Part shown: positions 1-8,555 of the stretch, piece by piece
How positions within the stretch are numbered: position 1 is the first letter of the stretch
How the letters are laid out: each line of letters opens with the position of its first letter
Assembly: GCA_023957995.1 (NCBI GenBank)
Contig: JAMLGK010000023.1
Span: 1-46,698, forward strand
Origin: Microthrixaceae bacterium
Lineage (GTDB): Bacteria > Actinomycetota > Acidimicrobiia > Acidimicrobiales > Microtrichaceae
DNA: 46,698 nt
Direction of reading: 5' to 3'
Translations under genes and position numbers: made by a program
The notes under the pieces: generated by a model
Databases searched by the model: none
What the model was told of the DNA's origin: nothing
What the model saw: the letters and a program-made list of their open reading frames with translations, nothing else

Positions 1-530
1 GGATCCAGCAACCAGGCGTCGACGGCAACCACCGGCTCCACGCCCAACGCCCGGGTGAGCACGTTGCGCTGCGGGTGAACGAGCGCCTCCTCCTCGGTGA
101 TCTGGCCGTCGCGCACGAGGGCCTCGACCAGCGAATGGTCCTCGCTCAGCTGATGGAGGGCACCGTCGGTGAGCAGGTAGACCCGTGAGTCGCCGACGTT
201 GACGATGGCCAGGTGCTCGGAGCCGTCCCGGCGCACCAGTGCCACCGCGCAGATCGTTGTGCCCATGCCACGCATCTCGGGGTCGGCCGCTGCGCGCTCG
301 GAGATCCGACGGTTCGCCCAGTGCACCGTCCGCACGAGACCATCGAGTGAGCGGTTGCCCTCAAGTTCGCTCAGTGCATCGATCGCGTCCGCGGATGCCA
401 CCTCACCGGCGCGGTGGCCACCCATTCCATCGGCAACCGCGGCGAGGCCGTCTGCAACGAGGAGTGAATCCTCGTTGGCCGATCTGACCTGACCGACCAG
501 CGTTGCCGAACCGATCTCCAGGCGGATCAA
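1..530 (-). CDS. pstP: PP2C-family Ser/Thr protein phosphatase (PstP-like), C-terminus cut by the window edge
   Basis: The N-terminal 176 or so codons of a PP2C-type metal-dependent phosphatase, which removes phosphates placed by Hanks-type kinases such as PknA/PknB. Visible family motifs are SANEDS near the N-terminus, ADGMGGH (metal-binding Asp and the GG signature) and NVGDSRVY, followed by the HSLVEALVRDGQI region typical of bacterial PP2Cs. The TTG start at 530-528 overlaps the TGA of the upstream fhaB gene (TTGA), so the two are translationally coupled. In Actinomycetota the order fhaA-fhaB-pstP is normally followed by rodA, pbpA and the pkn kinase genes, which would lie left of base 1. 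The protein and any C-terminal membrane anchor run off the window. The family call is firm; the symbol rests on synteny. Confidence 0.93.
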   Translation of the reverse strand, partial: MIRLEIGSATLVGQVRSANEDSLLVADGLAAVADGMGGHRAGEVASADAIDALSELEGNRSLDGLVRTVHWANRRISERAAADPEMRGMGTTICAVALVRRDGSEHLAIVNVGDSRVYLLTDGALHQLSEDHSLVEALVRDGQITEEEALVHPQRNVLTRALGVEPVVAVDAWLLD

Positions 531-1006
531 CGGAGCTCCAGGATCACGTTGCCGATCTGCACGCGGTCACCCGCTCGGACAGGCATCTGACCCACGGCCC
601 GCACCCCGTTGACCCAGGTGCCATTGGTGGAACCGAGGTCCTCCACGAACGCCTGGTCCTCGCGCGCGAAGACCCTCGTGTGCACCGAGGACACATACTG
701 CTCGTCGAACACGATGCTGCACCCGGCCGACCGACCGATCGTGACCTCGGGACCGATGGGGAACTCGGAGTTGGCCCGCTCCGGGGGTTCGACCACCGAC
801 AACTTCGTGGGCATCGCCGACCGCCGGGAGGAGCGCGGCGACCGTGCGCGACCCTTCGCGGGGACCTGCGCCGCCACGGGCTGGGCATCACTGGCCAGCT
901 TCGGTCCGTTGACCTCGGCCCAGACCGCACGCAGCACGCGGAGGAAGAACAGGTAGAGCAGGATCAGAAGGCAGATCTTGAGGATGGTCAGCAGCTGTTC
1001 GGGCAT
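527..1006 (-). CDS. fhaB: FhaB-like membrane-anchored FHA-domain protein
   Basis: A 159-residue protein with one hydrophobic segment at the N-terminus (about residues 4-24, LLTILKICLLILLYLFFLRV), a basic Ser/Arg/Pro linker, and a C-terminal forkhead-associated domain (about 85-155). The FHA domain shows GRSAGCSIVF, SSVHTRVF and DLGSTNGTWVNG, the residues that bind phosphothreonine. This matches FhaB (FipA) of Actinomycetota, which is phosphorylated by Pkn kinases and acts at the septum and cell wall. It lies 8 bp after fhaA and overlaps the phosphatase gene. Function is inferred from architecture and gene order. Confidence 0.92.
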   Translation of the reverse strand: MPEQLLTILKICLLILLYLFFLRVLRAVWAEVNGPKLASDAQPVAAQVPAKGRARSPRSSRRSAMPTKLSVVEPPERANSEFPIGPEVTIGRSAGCSIVFDEQYVSSVHTRVFAREDQAFVEDLGSTNGTWVNGVRAVGQMPVRAGDRVQIGNVILELR

Positions 1007-1014
1007 CTCGGTTC

Positions 1015-1677
1015 CTACGACGCCTCGAAGGTCATGACCGTGTTGCCGAAACGGATCTCGTCACCATCGGCCAGTTGGCGCGACCCGCTGATCTTGGTGC
1101 CGTTGACCGAGGTGCCGTTGGTGGAACCGAGGTCGGTCACGGCGAACCCCGAACCGGCGGGAACCACTTCGCCGTGCACCCTGCTCACGTTGGGATCAGC
1201 CAGCACGATCGTGCAGTCGTGCTGGCGACCGATGCTCACGGTGTACTCACCGAGCGGCACCCGATCACCGGTGGGCAACAACAGCGAGCCCGGCGACCTG
1301 GCGTCGTCGCTCTCGACGAACCGGCCCTCGACCGCTACCACTCCGGCGCGGACCCCCGGGTCGGACTCGATCGACACCTCGACCGGCCCGACGAAGCCGT
1401 AGCCCTCGTCGCGGGCATGGCGGCGCGCCGTGTCCGCCAGCTCGCGGGTGAGGGTCTGGATGATGTCGACGAGCTGTTCATGATCGGTGTCGGAGATCCC
1501 GAACGAATAGTGGTTCGGCACGATCGTGCGACCGTTCACCCCCACCGAGCGGTGACCGTCCATCTCACGCTGGAGCTTGCGCGCGAACTCCACGGGCTTG
1601 ACCGTGCCGCGGAACAGGCGCGAGACAGTGCCCTCGACCGCCTTCTCCAAGCGGTTCTCGAATCCACGGATACCCAC
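1015..1677 (-). CDS. fhaA: FhaA-like protein (DUF3662 + FHA)
   Basis: A 220-residue protein that begins MGIRGFENRLEKAVEGTVSR, the usual start of the DUF3662 (FhaA N-terminal) domain, covering about residues 1-115. A FHA domain fills about 148-215, with GRQHDCTIVL, VSRVHGEVV and DLGSTNGTSVNG. In mycobacteria FhaA binds phosphorylated MviN/MurJ-like pseudokinase and tunes peptidoglycan synthesis. The linker here is short compared with the long Pro/Gly/Tyr-rich linkers of mycobacterial FhaA. It is the first gene of the leftward operon fhaA-fhaB-pstP. The symbol rests on domain order and synteny. Confidence 0.92.
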   Translation of the reverse strand: MGIRGFENRLEKAVEGTVSRLFRGTVKPVEFARKLQREMDGHRSVGVNGRTIVPNHYSFGISDTDHEQLVDIIQTLTRELADTARRHARDEGYGFVGPVEVSIESDPGVRAGVVAVEGRFVESDDARSPGSLLLPTGDRVPLGEYTVSIGRQHDCTIVLADPNVSRVHGEVVPAGSGFAVTDLGSTNGTSVNGTKISGSRQLADGDEIRFGNTVMTFEAS

Positions 1678-1794
1678 GTCGCAAGGTTACTAGTGGTCCG
1701 CAGGTCGCCAGATGGAGCGCTCGGTCGCCCGGCACCGGTCACCCGGTGCGGCTGGGGACTCCAGCAGAGTTTGGACTAGCCTCGGCGCTCGCTC

Positions 1795-1881
<87 letters not shown>

Positions 1882-2119
1882 TCAGGTCTCGAGCTCTCCC
1901 ACCGGTGGGTCGGGACACGTTCTGGGACGGATCACGGCGCTCCCTCGCCTGTCGGTCTTCTCGGAAAGCTCACCCGCGACGCGGCAGAGCCCCATCCGCC
2001 CGGCCGGTTGGGATTCCGGGAATCGATCCAATCCGGTTCCCGGGTCCGCGACGAACAGTGGATTGACACCACAGCGGTGCACCCCGGATCAAGGGGGTTA
2101 TCCACCAGGAGACACATCG

Positions 2120-2707
2120 ATGAAGCAGTTCCGTTATTCCCTAGTAGCAGTACTCGCTGGCGTTGCGCTGATCGGCGCCGCCTGTTCAGACGACGACGCT
2201 GACAGCGAGAGTTCGACGACCACAGAGGCCGAGGAAACCACCACGACCGAGGCCGCAAGTTCTGACGATGCCGGTTCGGAAGATCCCGGCACGATCGTCG
2301 ACATCGCCGCCGGCAACGAGGATTTCAGCACGCTCGTGACAGCGGTGACCGAGGCCGGCCTCGTCGAGACCCTCTCCGGCGAGGGCCCCTACACGGTGTT
2401 CGCACCGACCAATGCAGCGTTCGACGCTCTGCCCGAGGGCACCCTTGACTCGCTGCTGGAGGACCCCTCCGGTGCTCTCACCGAGATCCTTCAACTTCAT
2501 GTGATCGCTGGTGAGGTCGACTCGGCTGCTGCGGCTGCTGCTGTCGGCACCTGCGTCGAGACCCTCGGTGGCGAGGTGAAGGTCGAAGAGGTCGACGGTG
2601 GGCTCACCATCGGTGGCGCACCGATCAGCACCACGGATCTCGAGGCCTCCAACGGGATCATCCATGTGATCGACGCGGTCATCGTGGAGCCCTCCACCGA
2701 CTGCTGA
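2120..2707 (+). CDS. Fasciclin (FAS1) domain lipoprotein
   Basis: A 195-residue secreted lipoprotein. The signal peptide MKQFRYSLVAVLAGVALIGAAC ends in the lipobox IGAAC. An acidic and Thr-rich linker (about 23-55) follows, then one FAS1 domain (about 57-192) with the H1 motif TVFAPTNAAFDAL and the H2 region NGIIHVIDAVI. FAS1 domains mediate adhesion or matrix contacts; the partner here is unknown. The ATG at 2120 is chosen because AGGAGA (2107-2112) is well spaced and the signal peptide begins there. A -35-like TTGACA occurs at 2063-2068 but no convincing -10 is seen at standard spacing. A strong hairpin follows the stop. Confidence 0.93.
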   Translation: MKQFRYSLVAVLAGVALIGAACSDDDADSESSTTTEAEETTTTEAASSDDAGSEDPGTIVDIAAGNEDFSTLVTAVTEAGLVETLSGEGPYTVFAPTNAAFDALPEGTLDSLLEDPSGALTEILQLHVIAGEVDSAAAAAAVGTCVETLGGEVKVEEVDGGLTIGGAPISTTDLEASNGIIHVIDAVIVEPSTDC

Positions 2708-2729
2708 CCAGGCGTCCCCGAGTATCCCG

Positions 2730-2761
2730 AGCAGGGGTGGAGCTACGGCTCCACCCCTGCT
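2730..2761. terminator. Strong hairpin between convergent genes (likely bidirectional terminator)
   Basis: A perfect 14-bp stem, AGCAGGGGTGGAGC paired with GCTCCACCCCTGCT, closes a TACG tetraloop. With its C-G closing pair this is a very stable UNCG-type loop. It sits 22 bp after the fasciclin stop and about 100 bp before the end of the convergent cupredoxin-like gene. The downstream T-run is weak (CTTCTT), so it is an intrinsic-like terminator typical of high-GC genomes. Confidence 0.8.
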
Positions 2762-2858
2762 GCTTCTTGGGGCGGGTGCAACGAAAGGCTCGTGTACCGG
2801 GCTTCGACCCGGCTCTCCCGAGCGACGGACCATCCGTGGGAGTTGGTCTCCGTCGTGG

Positions 2859-3371
2859 TCAGGCGCGGACGTCGATGGTGAATGTCTGCACGTCCGACGG
2901 GGGAACCCCACAACCCCCGCTCGAGTCACTGAAGACGATGCCCTCCAGCTCGCCGGGCGTGTTGAAAGCCATCGTCACGGTCTCGCCCGGCCGCACGTCG
3001 AAGATCCCCAGTCGAGCGAACTCGCTGTCGTCGTTGCGGACCCGGATCCTGTCGCCGACCCGCACCTCGAGGGGTTGCGGCACGATTTCGACCTCGTAAC
3101 CCCACGCCAGCCGCTCAGCGGTCCCTTCGGGAACCACGAAGTCGTGCGTGACGCTCTCACGGGGCGCCGTGGTCTCGACCGGTTCCGGCGCCGCGGTCGT
3201 GGGTGCTGCCTGCTGAGCAGAGCACGACGCCGCCGACCACGACCCTGCCATCAGTGCGACCAGGAACCCCGCGCCGACGCCGAGGCGTCGCAGGCCGGAC
3301 CGCGTTCGTGCGGCCTGCGTTGGTGCGGCCTGCGTTGGTACGGCCTGCGTTGGTACGGAGGTATGGCTCAT
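2859..3371 (-). CDS. Cupredoxin-like putative lipoprotein, coupled to SCO1
   Basis: A 170-residue protein. The N-terminus carries three near-identical VPTQA/APTQA units from a 15-bp DNA repeat. A hydrophobic segment (LGVGAGFLVALMAGSW) and a Cys in SAASC follow, suggesting an exported lipoprotein, then a Thr/Pro linker. The C-terminal 100 residues look like a cupredoxin beta-fold: PLEVRVGDRIRVRNDDS, FDVRPGETVTMAFNTPG and a C-terminal QTFTIDV strand. The classic type-1 copper ligand set (His, Cys, His, Met) is not evident. The ATG at 3371 overlaps the TGA of the SCO1 gene (ATGA), which supports a shared role in copper handling or oxidase assembly. Function is inferred from fold resemblance and context. 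Confidence 0.75.
   Translation of the reverse strand: MSHTSVPTQAVPTQAAPTQAARTRSGLRRLGVGAGFLVALMAGSWSAASCSAQQAAPTTAAPEPVETTAPRESVTHDFVVPEGTAERLAWGYEVEIVPQPLEVRVGDRIRVRNDDSEFARLGIFDVRPGETVTMAFNTPGELEGIVFSDSSGGCGVPPSDVQTFTIDVRA
3311..3355. repeat. Three tandem 15-bp coding repeats
   Basis: Units CGGCCTGCGTTGGTG, CGGCCTGCGTTGGTA and CGGCCTGCGTTGGTA lie head to tail inside the N-terminal codons of the cupredoxin-like gene. The length is a multiple of three, so each unit adds one PTQA-type pentapeptide without a frame change. Copy-number variation by slippage is plausible. Confidence 0.9.
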
Positions 3372-4054
3372 CGATCCTCCATGGGTGGTTCCACCGCCGG
3401 GCGTTCCCCGGCGAGCAATCGGGTCAGGTCTCGTTCGATGTCGGGCTGCTCGGTGCCGAACGGCCAAGCGAGGAGAATGGTTCCCGTGTCGTCGACCACG
3501 TAGAGGTCGCCGGTGTGGGAGACCTCGCGCTGGCCCTCCTCGTTGTTCCTCGAGGTGAAATCAGCGCCGAATGCATCGGCCGCGGAGCGCAGCAACACGA
3601 AGTCCTCGGTGCGGATCGCGTTGCCGGAAGGAACGAACCGGGTGATGTACTCCTCCAACTTGTCCGGGGTGTCCCTGCTCGGGTCGATCGAGATCATGTC
3701 GACCTGCACACGGTCCCGGTCGGCCTGGGATTGTGCTGCGAGTGCCTTCTTCACATGGCTCATGGTGGTGGGACAGACATCCGGACACGTCGTGTAGCCG
3801 AAGTAGACGAGCCTCAACCCACCGGGGTCCGCCACCATGGTCACCGGCGTGCCGTCAACAGCCGGAAGTGTCACCGACGCCACGTTGGTCGCCGGGGAAC
3901 GGACATAGCCCGAGAACTCGGTCGGCTCCGGGAGCGAGGTGCTGGCCGAGGATTGCTCCACGTCGCCGGTCCCCCCACTGCAGGCGCTCAGTACCAAACC
4001 GATTCCGACCAGCGAGGCGAAGACGACTCCGCGAGCTCGGGAGGTTCGAACCAT
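3368..4054 (-). CDS. SCO1/SenC family copper protein (lipoprotein)
   Basis: A 228-residue protein of the SCO family, which delivers copper to the CuA site of cytochrome c oxidase or acts as a thiol-disulfide protein outside the membrane. The signal sequence ends in LVLSAC, a lipobox. The thioredoxin fold holds the copper motif CPDVC in YFGYTTCPDVCPTTMSH and the conserved His in VSHTGDLYVV. The ATG at 4054 is preceded by GAGG 8 bases upstream. A well-formed promoter lies at 4132-4160. It overlaps the cupredoxin-like gene by ATGA, forming a two-gene operon. A second SCO1 gene lies at 15512. Confidence 0.94.
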   Translation of the reverse strand: MVRTSRARGVVFASLVGIGLVLSACSGGTGDVEQSSASTSLPEPTEFSGYVRSPATNVASVTLPAVDGTPVTMVADPGGLRLVYFGYTTCPDVCPTTMSHVKKALAAQSQADRDRVQVDMISIDPSRDTPDKLEEYITRFVPSGNAIRTEDFVLLRSAADAFGADFTSRNNEEGQREVSHTGDLYVVDDTGTILLAWPFGTEQPDIERDLTRLLAGERPAVEPPMEDR

Positions 4055-4131
4055 CACACACCTCGCTCGTTCCTGTTGCGGGCACCGGCTGTGCACCACA
4101 GGCTGCTAATTGTTCTAGTGCTTTGCTGAAT

Positions 4132-4160
4132 ATTCTACTGGTCCCTCGTTGCGTGCACAA
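4132..4160 (-). promoter_or_regulatory. Sigma70-type promoter of the SCO1 operon
   Basis: Read on the minus strand, TTGTGC is separated by exactly 17 nt from TAGAAT. This agrees well with TTGACA-N17-TATAAT. Transcription would start near 4125, giving a leader of about 70 nt before the SCO1 ATG at 4054. Confidence 0.65.
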
Positions 4161-4304
4161 CTTCCATCGGTGCCGAGCGGACCGAGGCCCTGCCCACTGG
4201 CCCGGCTGGGCCCGGGAAACCGACCCAAAAACAGCCGGATCGACACCCGCTCGGGGCGCCGGGACTCTGGTACGGTCCGGGGAGCGAACCTTGGGGGGTC
4301 CAAA

Positions 4305-4910
4305 ATGTCAGTTCCACACGTACGTCCACGCGTCTTCGCGACCGCTCTTCTGGTCGGCCTCATCGGGCTGGTGGCAGCCTCGTGCGCTCCGCCGCCGGCA
4401 CCGCCGAAGGGAATCATCTTCAACGCTCCGCCGATCGGGTACGTGGGCAAACAGTTCACTCCCACCGCGAGCTCGACGTCGAACCTTCCGGTGACCCTGT
4501 CCCTGGACGAATCGAGCACCGGCTGTTCGTTCGTCGACGGGGTGGTGCACTTCGATGCCGTGGGGAGCTGCGTCATCAACGCCGATCAGCCCGGTGATGG
4601 CACCATCCCGGCCGATCCCCGGGTGCAGCGAACGGTGAAGATCTACGAATGTCCCGCCCTGCGCGGCGGGATCTGGACCGGACCCCAGGGCATCACGGCC
4701 GACGTGACGGTCAACGGTTCGACCTTCGCCGGCTACATGGATCTCTCGGCATTCGGCTACGGGGTGCAGGTTCTCTCCGGCACCGCCACCTGCGAGGTCG
4801 TGAACATGACCTTCAACACCACGCCACTCACGGGCACGCTGTCACCGGACGGGTCCACGCTCTCGGGCAGCTACAACGGGATCTCCGTCGTCCTGCACGC
4901 CCCCGCGTGA
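4305..4910 (+). CDS. Lipoprotein of unknown function
   Basis: A 201-residue exported protein. The signal peptide (VFATALLVGLIGLVAASC) ends at a lipobox Cys followed by a Pro-rich stretch. Residues about 35-110 resemble a small beta-sandwich: ITFNAPP-like opening, GKQFTPTASSTSNLPVTLS, then SSTGCSFVDGVVHFDAVGSCVINADQPG, a pattern seen in bacterial surface Ig-like repeats. The C-terminal part (GIWTGPQGITADVTVNGSTF...) is beta-rich with two Cys that may pair. No catalytic motif is seen. The ATG at 4305 starts the signal peptide, but no good ribosome site is visible. It is divergent from the SCO1 operon and convergent with maf. Confidence 0.75.
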   Translation: MSVPHVRPRVFATALLVGLIGLVAASCAPPPAPPKGIIFNAPPIGYVGKQFTPTASSTSNLPVTLSLDESSTGCSFVDGVVHFDAVGSCVINADQPGDGTIPADPRVQRTVKIYECPALRGGIWTGPQGITADVTVNGSTFAGYMDLSAFGYGVQVLSGTATCEVVNMTFNTTPLTGTLSPDGSTLSGSYNGISVVLHAPA

Positions 4911-4963
4911 CCACCTGGGTCGCACTCCCCACGGGTTGAACAGGACGACCGTTCGGCCCGTGG

Positions 4964-5542
4964 TCAGCCTCTGAGCAGCTCGAGGGTCTCGACGAGGGGC
5001 AGCCCGATCACATTGGTGACGCTCCCCTCGACGCGCTCGACCAGACACGCACCTGCACCCTGGATCCCGTAGCCACCCGCCTTGTCGAACGGCTCCCCGG
5101 TGGAGATGTACCAATCGATCGTCGGCTCATCCAGGTCCGCGAACGTCACGGTCGTGGTCACCACCCTCACCCGTACATCACCCGGCTGCGCAGCGGTGGC
5201 GCTGCGCACCGCCACGCCGGTGTGCACCAGGTGGCTCCGGCCCGACAGTTCGCGCAACAGCTCCGCCGCTGCGGTCGCGTCGCGGGGCTTGCCCAGGATC
5301 CTGCCGTCGCAGTCGACCGTCGTATCCGCCGCCACCACCGGGGCGGAGTGCGAGGAGGTGCTCGCCAGGGCCTTCAGTTCGGCCAGCCGCGCCACATACG
5401 CCCGTGGCTCCTCACCGGCGCGAGGTGTTTCGTCCACCTCACCGGAACAGACGACGGGATCCAAGCCGGCGCTGCGAAGCAGGTCCAGACGCCTGGGCGA
5501 GCCGGACGCCAGCACCACAGGGGTTGAGACGCCACGGATCAC
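4964..5542 (-). CDS. maf: Maf/YceF nucleotide pyrophosphatase
   Basis: A Maf-family protein, which hydrolyses non-canonical or modified nucleoside triphosphates and is linked to septum control. The phosphate-binding signature [13 protein letters not shown] opens the domain, and [16 protein letters not shown] carries the catalytic Asp region. The [18 protein letters not shown] stretch and NVIGLPL near the end are family hallmarks. The start is uncertain: the GTG at 5542 gives about 192 residues, close to family length, while the frame stays open to 5659 with extra residues that do not look like Maf. It converges on the lipoprotein gene. Confidence 0.93.
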   Translation of the reverse strand: MIRGVSTPVVLASGSPRRLDLLRSAGLDPVVCSGEVDETPRAGEEPRAYVARLAELKALASTSSHSAPVVAADTTVDCDGRILGKPRDATAAAELLRELSGRSHLVHTGVAVRSATAAQPGDVRVRVVTTTVTFADLDEPTIDWYISTGEPFDKAGGYGIQGAGACLVERVEGSVTNVIGLPLVETLELLRG

Positions 5543-5760
5543 CTCCGATCGAGATTGCACACGGGGAGAGTCACCACCGGCATCCACCACCCCTGAAGTG
5601 TCGCGGTCGGTGCGGGCCGCCGCCAACGACGGAGGATCCCAACTCCCGACTTGCGTCACGGTCCCACGGGCCGCTCGACAGCGGACACCGAGGTGTTTTC
5701 CAGGGATCAGATCCCAGCGTCATAGAGTCGAGGCTCTCACGCCACATACCAGGAGCACCG

Positions 5761-7995
5761 ATGGCCGAATCCCCCGGCACGATCATCTACACCATCACCG
5801 ACGAGGCCCCCGCGCTGGCCACCCGGTCGTTTCTGCCCGTCGTCGAGGCATTCGCCGGTGTCGCAGGGGTCTCCGTGGAGACACGGGACATATCGCTGGC
5901 CGCTCGTGTGCTGGCTGAGTTCCCGGACTCGCTCTCCGAGGACCAACGGGTCACCGACGACCTCGCCGAACTGGGCAAGTTGGTCAAGCAGCCCGAGGCG
6001 AACGTCATCAAACTGCCGAACATCTCTGCCTCGGTCCCACAGCTGAAGGCCACGATCGAAGAACTCCGTTCGAAGGGCTACGAGGTTCCGGTGTTCCCCG
6101 AGGACCCCTCCACCCCGGAGGAGCAGGAGATCAGGACCCGCTACGGCCGCGTGCTCGGAAGCGCGGTCAACCCCGTGCTGCGCGAGGGCAACTCGGATCG
6201 CCGCGCACCTGCCTCGGTCAAGAAGTACGCCAGGACCCACCCGCACTCCATGGGAGCGTGGTCACCCGAATCCCGAACCGCCGTGGCCACGATGGGCAGC
6301 GACGACTTCTACGCCAACGAGCAGTCGGTCACCATCGCCGGCGACGGCGAGCTGCGCATCGAACACGTGGGCCAGGACGGCTCGGTCACCGAGCTACGCG
6401 AACCGATCCCGGTTCTCGACGGCGAGATCATCGACGCCACGGTCATGCATGTCGCCTCGCTCAAGCGCTTCTTCGCCGACCAGATAGAAGAGGCGAAGCA
6501 GGACGACCTGCTGCTCTCGGTGCACCTGAAGGCGACCATGATGAAGGTGTCCGACCCGATCATCTTCGGTCATGCGGTCGAGGCCTACTTCGGCAGTGTC
6601 TTCGAGCGACACGCGGCCACCCTCGATCGCCTGGGAGTCGCGCCGATCGACGGGATGGCCGCCCTCGAGTCAGCCATCGCCGATCTCCCCGAGGCCGAGC
6701 GCCAACCGATCGAGGCCGACATCGCAGCGGCTCTCGAGGAGGGACCGGCGCTGGCCATGGTGAACTCGGACCGCGGAATCACCAACCTCCACGTGTCCAG
6801 CGACGTGATCATCGATGCCTCCATGCCGGCGATGATCCGCACGTCGGGTCAGATGTGGAACGCTGCCGGAGAGCAACAGGACACGCTGGCCGTGATCCCC
6901 GACTCCAGCTACGCCGGGGTCTACCAAGCGGTGATCGACGACTGCCGCACCAACGGCGCGCTCGATCCGACCACGATCGGTTCGGTGCCCAATGTCGGAC
7001 TCATGGCCCAGAAGGCCGAGGAGTACGGCAGCCACGACAAGACCTTCGAGATCGCCTCACCCGGAGAGGTGCGAGTTGTCGACCAGACCGGTGCCGTGTT
7101 GATGGAACACACCGTCGCTGCCGGCGACATCTGGCGGGCGTGCCAGGCCAAGGACGCCCCCATCCGCGACTGGGTCGCCCTGGCGGTGCGGCGGGCCCGC
7201 GCAACCGGCACCCCTGCGGTCTTCTGGCTGGATGCCCACCGGGCTCACGATGCCCAGGTCATCGCCAAGGTTCGCACCTACCTGGCCGAGCTCGACACCG
7301 ATGGGCTGCAGATCGAGATCATGGACCCGGTGGCCGCCACCCGGTTCTCACTCGAGCGGATCCGACGCGGTGAGGACACCATCTCGGTCACCGGAAACGT
7401 GCTCCGCGACTACCTGACCGATCTCTTCCCGATCCTCGAACTCGGCACCTCGGCCAAGATGCTCTCGGTCGTGCCGCTGATGGCCGGCGGTGGCCTGTTC
7501 GAGACCGGGGCCGGAGGGTCGGCTCCCAAGCACGTTCAGCAGCTCGTGGCGGAGAACCACCTGCGTTGGGATTCCCTGGGGGAGTTCCTCGCTCTCGCCG
7601 CATCCCTCGAGCACCTGGCGACGGCATTCGAGAACCCCGGGGCCGATGTGCTCGGCAAGGCTCTCGACGAAGCCACCGGCAGGTTCCTCGAAGAAGGCCG
7701 CTCGCCATCGCGGAAGGTGAACGAGCTCGACAACCGTGGGAGCCACTTCTACCTGGCCACCTACTGGGCGAGGGCACTTGCCGACCAGAGCACGGATCCG
7801 CGGATCGCACAGCGGTTCACTCCGATCGCCGAGGCACTCGAAGCCGCCGAAGCCGACATCGTCGCTGAACTCAACGGCGTCCAGGGCGAACCTGTGGATC
7901 TCGGCGGGTACTACTTCGCCGACCCCGAACGGGTCACCGAGGTCATGCGCCCGAGCGGAACCTTCAACGCGATCATCGCCGGCATCGGGGGCTGA
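5761..7995 (+). CDS. icd: Monomeric NADP-dependent isocitrate dehydrogenase
   Basis: A 744-residue protein, the size of the monomeric (IDH-II) isocitrate dehydrogenase class. It oxidises isocitrate to 2-oxoglutarate with NADP+ in the TCA cycle. Recognisable family blocks include [31 protein letters not shown] sequence near residue 80, [15 protein letters not shown] (substrate binding), [31 protein letters not shown] and [25 protein letters not shown] sequence. The ATG at 5761 follows AGGAG at 5751-5755. A -10-like TAGAGT occurs at 5723-5728 without a clear -35. It is probably monocistronic. Confidence 0.97.
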   Translation: MAESPGTIIYTITDEAPALATRSFLPVVEAFAGVAGVSVETRDISLAARVLAEFPDSLSEDQRVTDDLAELGKLVKQPEANVIKLPNISASVPQLKATIEELRSKGYEVPVFPEDPSTPEEQEIRTRYGRVLGSAVNPVLREGNSDRRAPASVKKYARTHPHSMGAWSPESRTAVATMGSDDFYANEQSVTIAGDGELRIEHVGQDGSVTELREPIPVLDGEIIDATVMHVASLKRFFADQIEEAKQDDLLLSVHLKATMMKVSDPIIFGHAVEAYFGSVFERHAATLDRLGVAPIDGMAALESAIADLPEAERQPIEADIAAALEEGPALAMVNSDRGITNLHVSSDVIIDASMPAMIRTSGQMWNAAGEQQDTLAVIPDSSYAGVYQAVIDDCRTNGALDPTTIGSVPNVGLMAQKAEEYGSHDKTFEIASPGEVRVVDQTGAVLMEHTVAAGDIWRACQAKDAPIRDWVALAVRRARATGTPAVFWLDAHRAHDAQVIAKVRTYLAELDTDGLQIEIMDPVAATRFSLERIRRGEDTISVTGNVLRDYLTDLFPILELGTSAKMLSVVPLMAGGGLFETGAGGSAPKHVQQLVAENHLRWDSLGEFLALAASLEHLATAFENPGADVLGKALDEATGRFLEEGRSPSRKVNELDNRGSHFYLATYWARALADQSTDPRIAQRFTPIAEALEAAEADIVAELNGVQGEPVDLGGYYFADPERVTEVMRPSGTFNAIIAGIGG

Positions 7996-8063
7996 TCCCG
8001 ACAGGGATCCTCGCAACCCGCGCATCGGCCCCGCAGCACCTAGCGTGGACGCGGAGGTACCCA

Positions 8064-8555
8064 ATGGCTGAGATCGACGAGACCGAACTGCCCGGCATCG
8101 GAGTGCGCCGCGAGTTCACCACGCGCGGTGGGATGCGCCTCGGCGTGATCGCCACCCGCACAGGCAGCCGAGACCTGCTGCTGTACGACCGCGACGACCC
8201 CGACGTCTGCCGCTCCGTGGTGCCCCTCGACGAGTCCGACAGCGACGTTCTGGCGGATCTGCTCGGAGCGGACGTGGTCAAGAACGACGCCGCTTCGACG
8301 CTGGTGAACCTGGAGGGACTGGCCATCGACTGGGTCAGCATCGACCCCGAATCGGAAGTGGCGGGCATGTCGATCGGTGACGCCCGACTGCGGACCCGTA
8401 CGGGAGCGACGGTGGCAGCCATCATCGACGGTGACCACTCGGTGCCGGGGCCCGGACCGGAGGAGGTGCTGCCTGGCGGTGCGGTCGTGGTGGCTGTCGG
8501 GAGCACCGAGACCGTGCTTCGCATGGAGGCACTTCTGTCGAACCCGGTCTCATGA
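8064..8555 (+). CDS. KhtT-like cation antiporter regulatory subunit (RCK_C/TrkA-C domain)
   Basis: A 163-residue cytoplasmic protein. The N-terminal half begins MAEIDETELPGIGVRREFTT, typical of KhtT-type regulators. The C-terminal half (about 85-160) is a TrkA-C/RCK_C domain with VAGMSIGDARLRTRTGATVAAI and PGPEEVLPGGAVVVAVGS. In Bacillus KhtT gates the K+/H+ antiporter KhtU. GGAGG precedes the ATG by 7 bases. Its TGA overlaps the ATG of the antiporter gene (ATGA), which supports a two-subunit transporter. Confidence 0.92.
   Translation: MAEIDETELPGIGVRREFTTRGGMRLGVIATRTGSRDLLLYDRDDPDVCRSVVPLDESDSDVLADLLGADVVKNDAASTLVNLEGLAIDWVSIDPESEVAGMSIGDARLRTRTGATVAAIIDGDHSVPGPGPEEVLPGGAVVVAVGSTETVLRMEALLSNPVS

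Noticed and set aside
503..1402. Long plus-strand frame of about 300 codons
   Set aside because: Antisense to fhaB and fhaA, with Arg/His-rich composition from high third-position GC.
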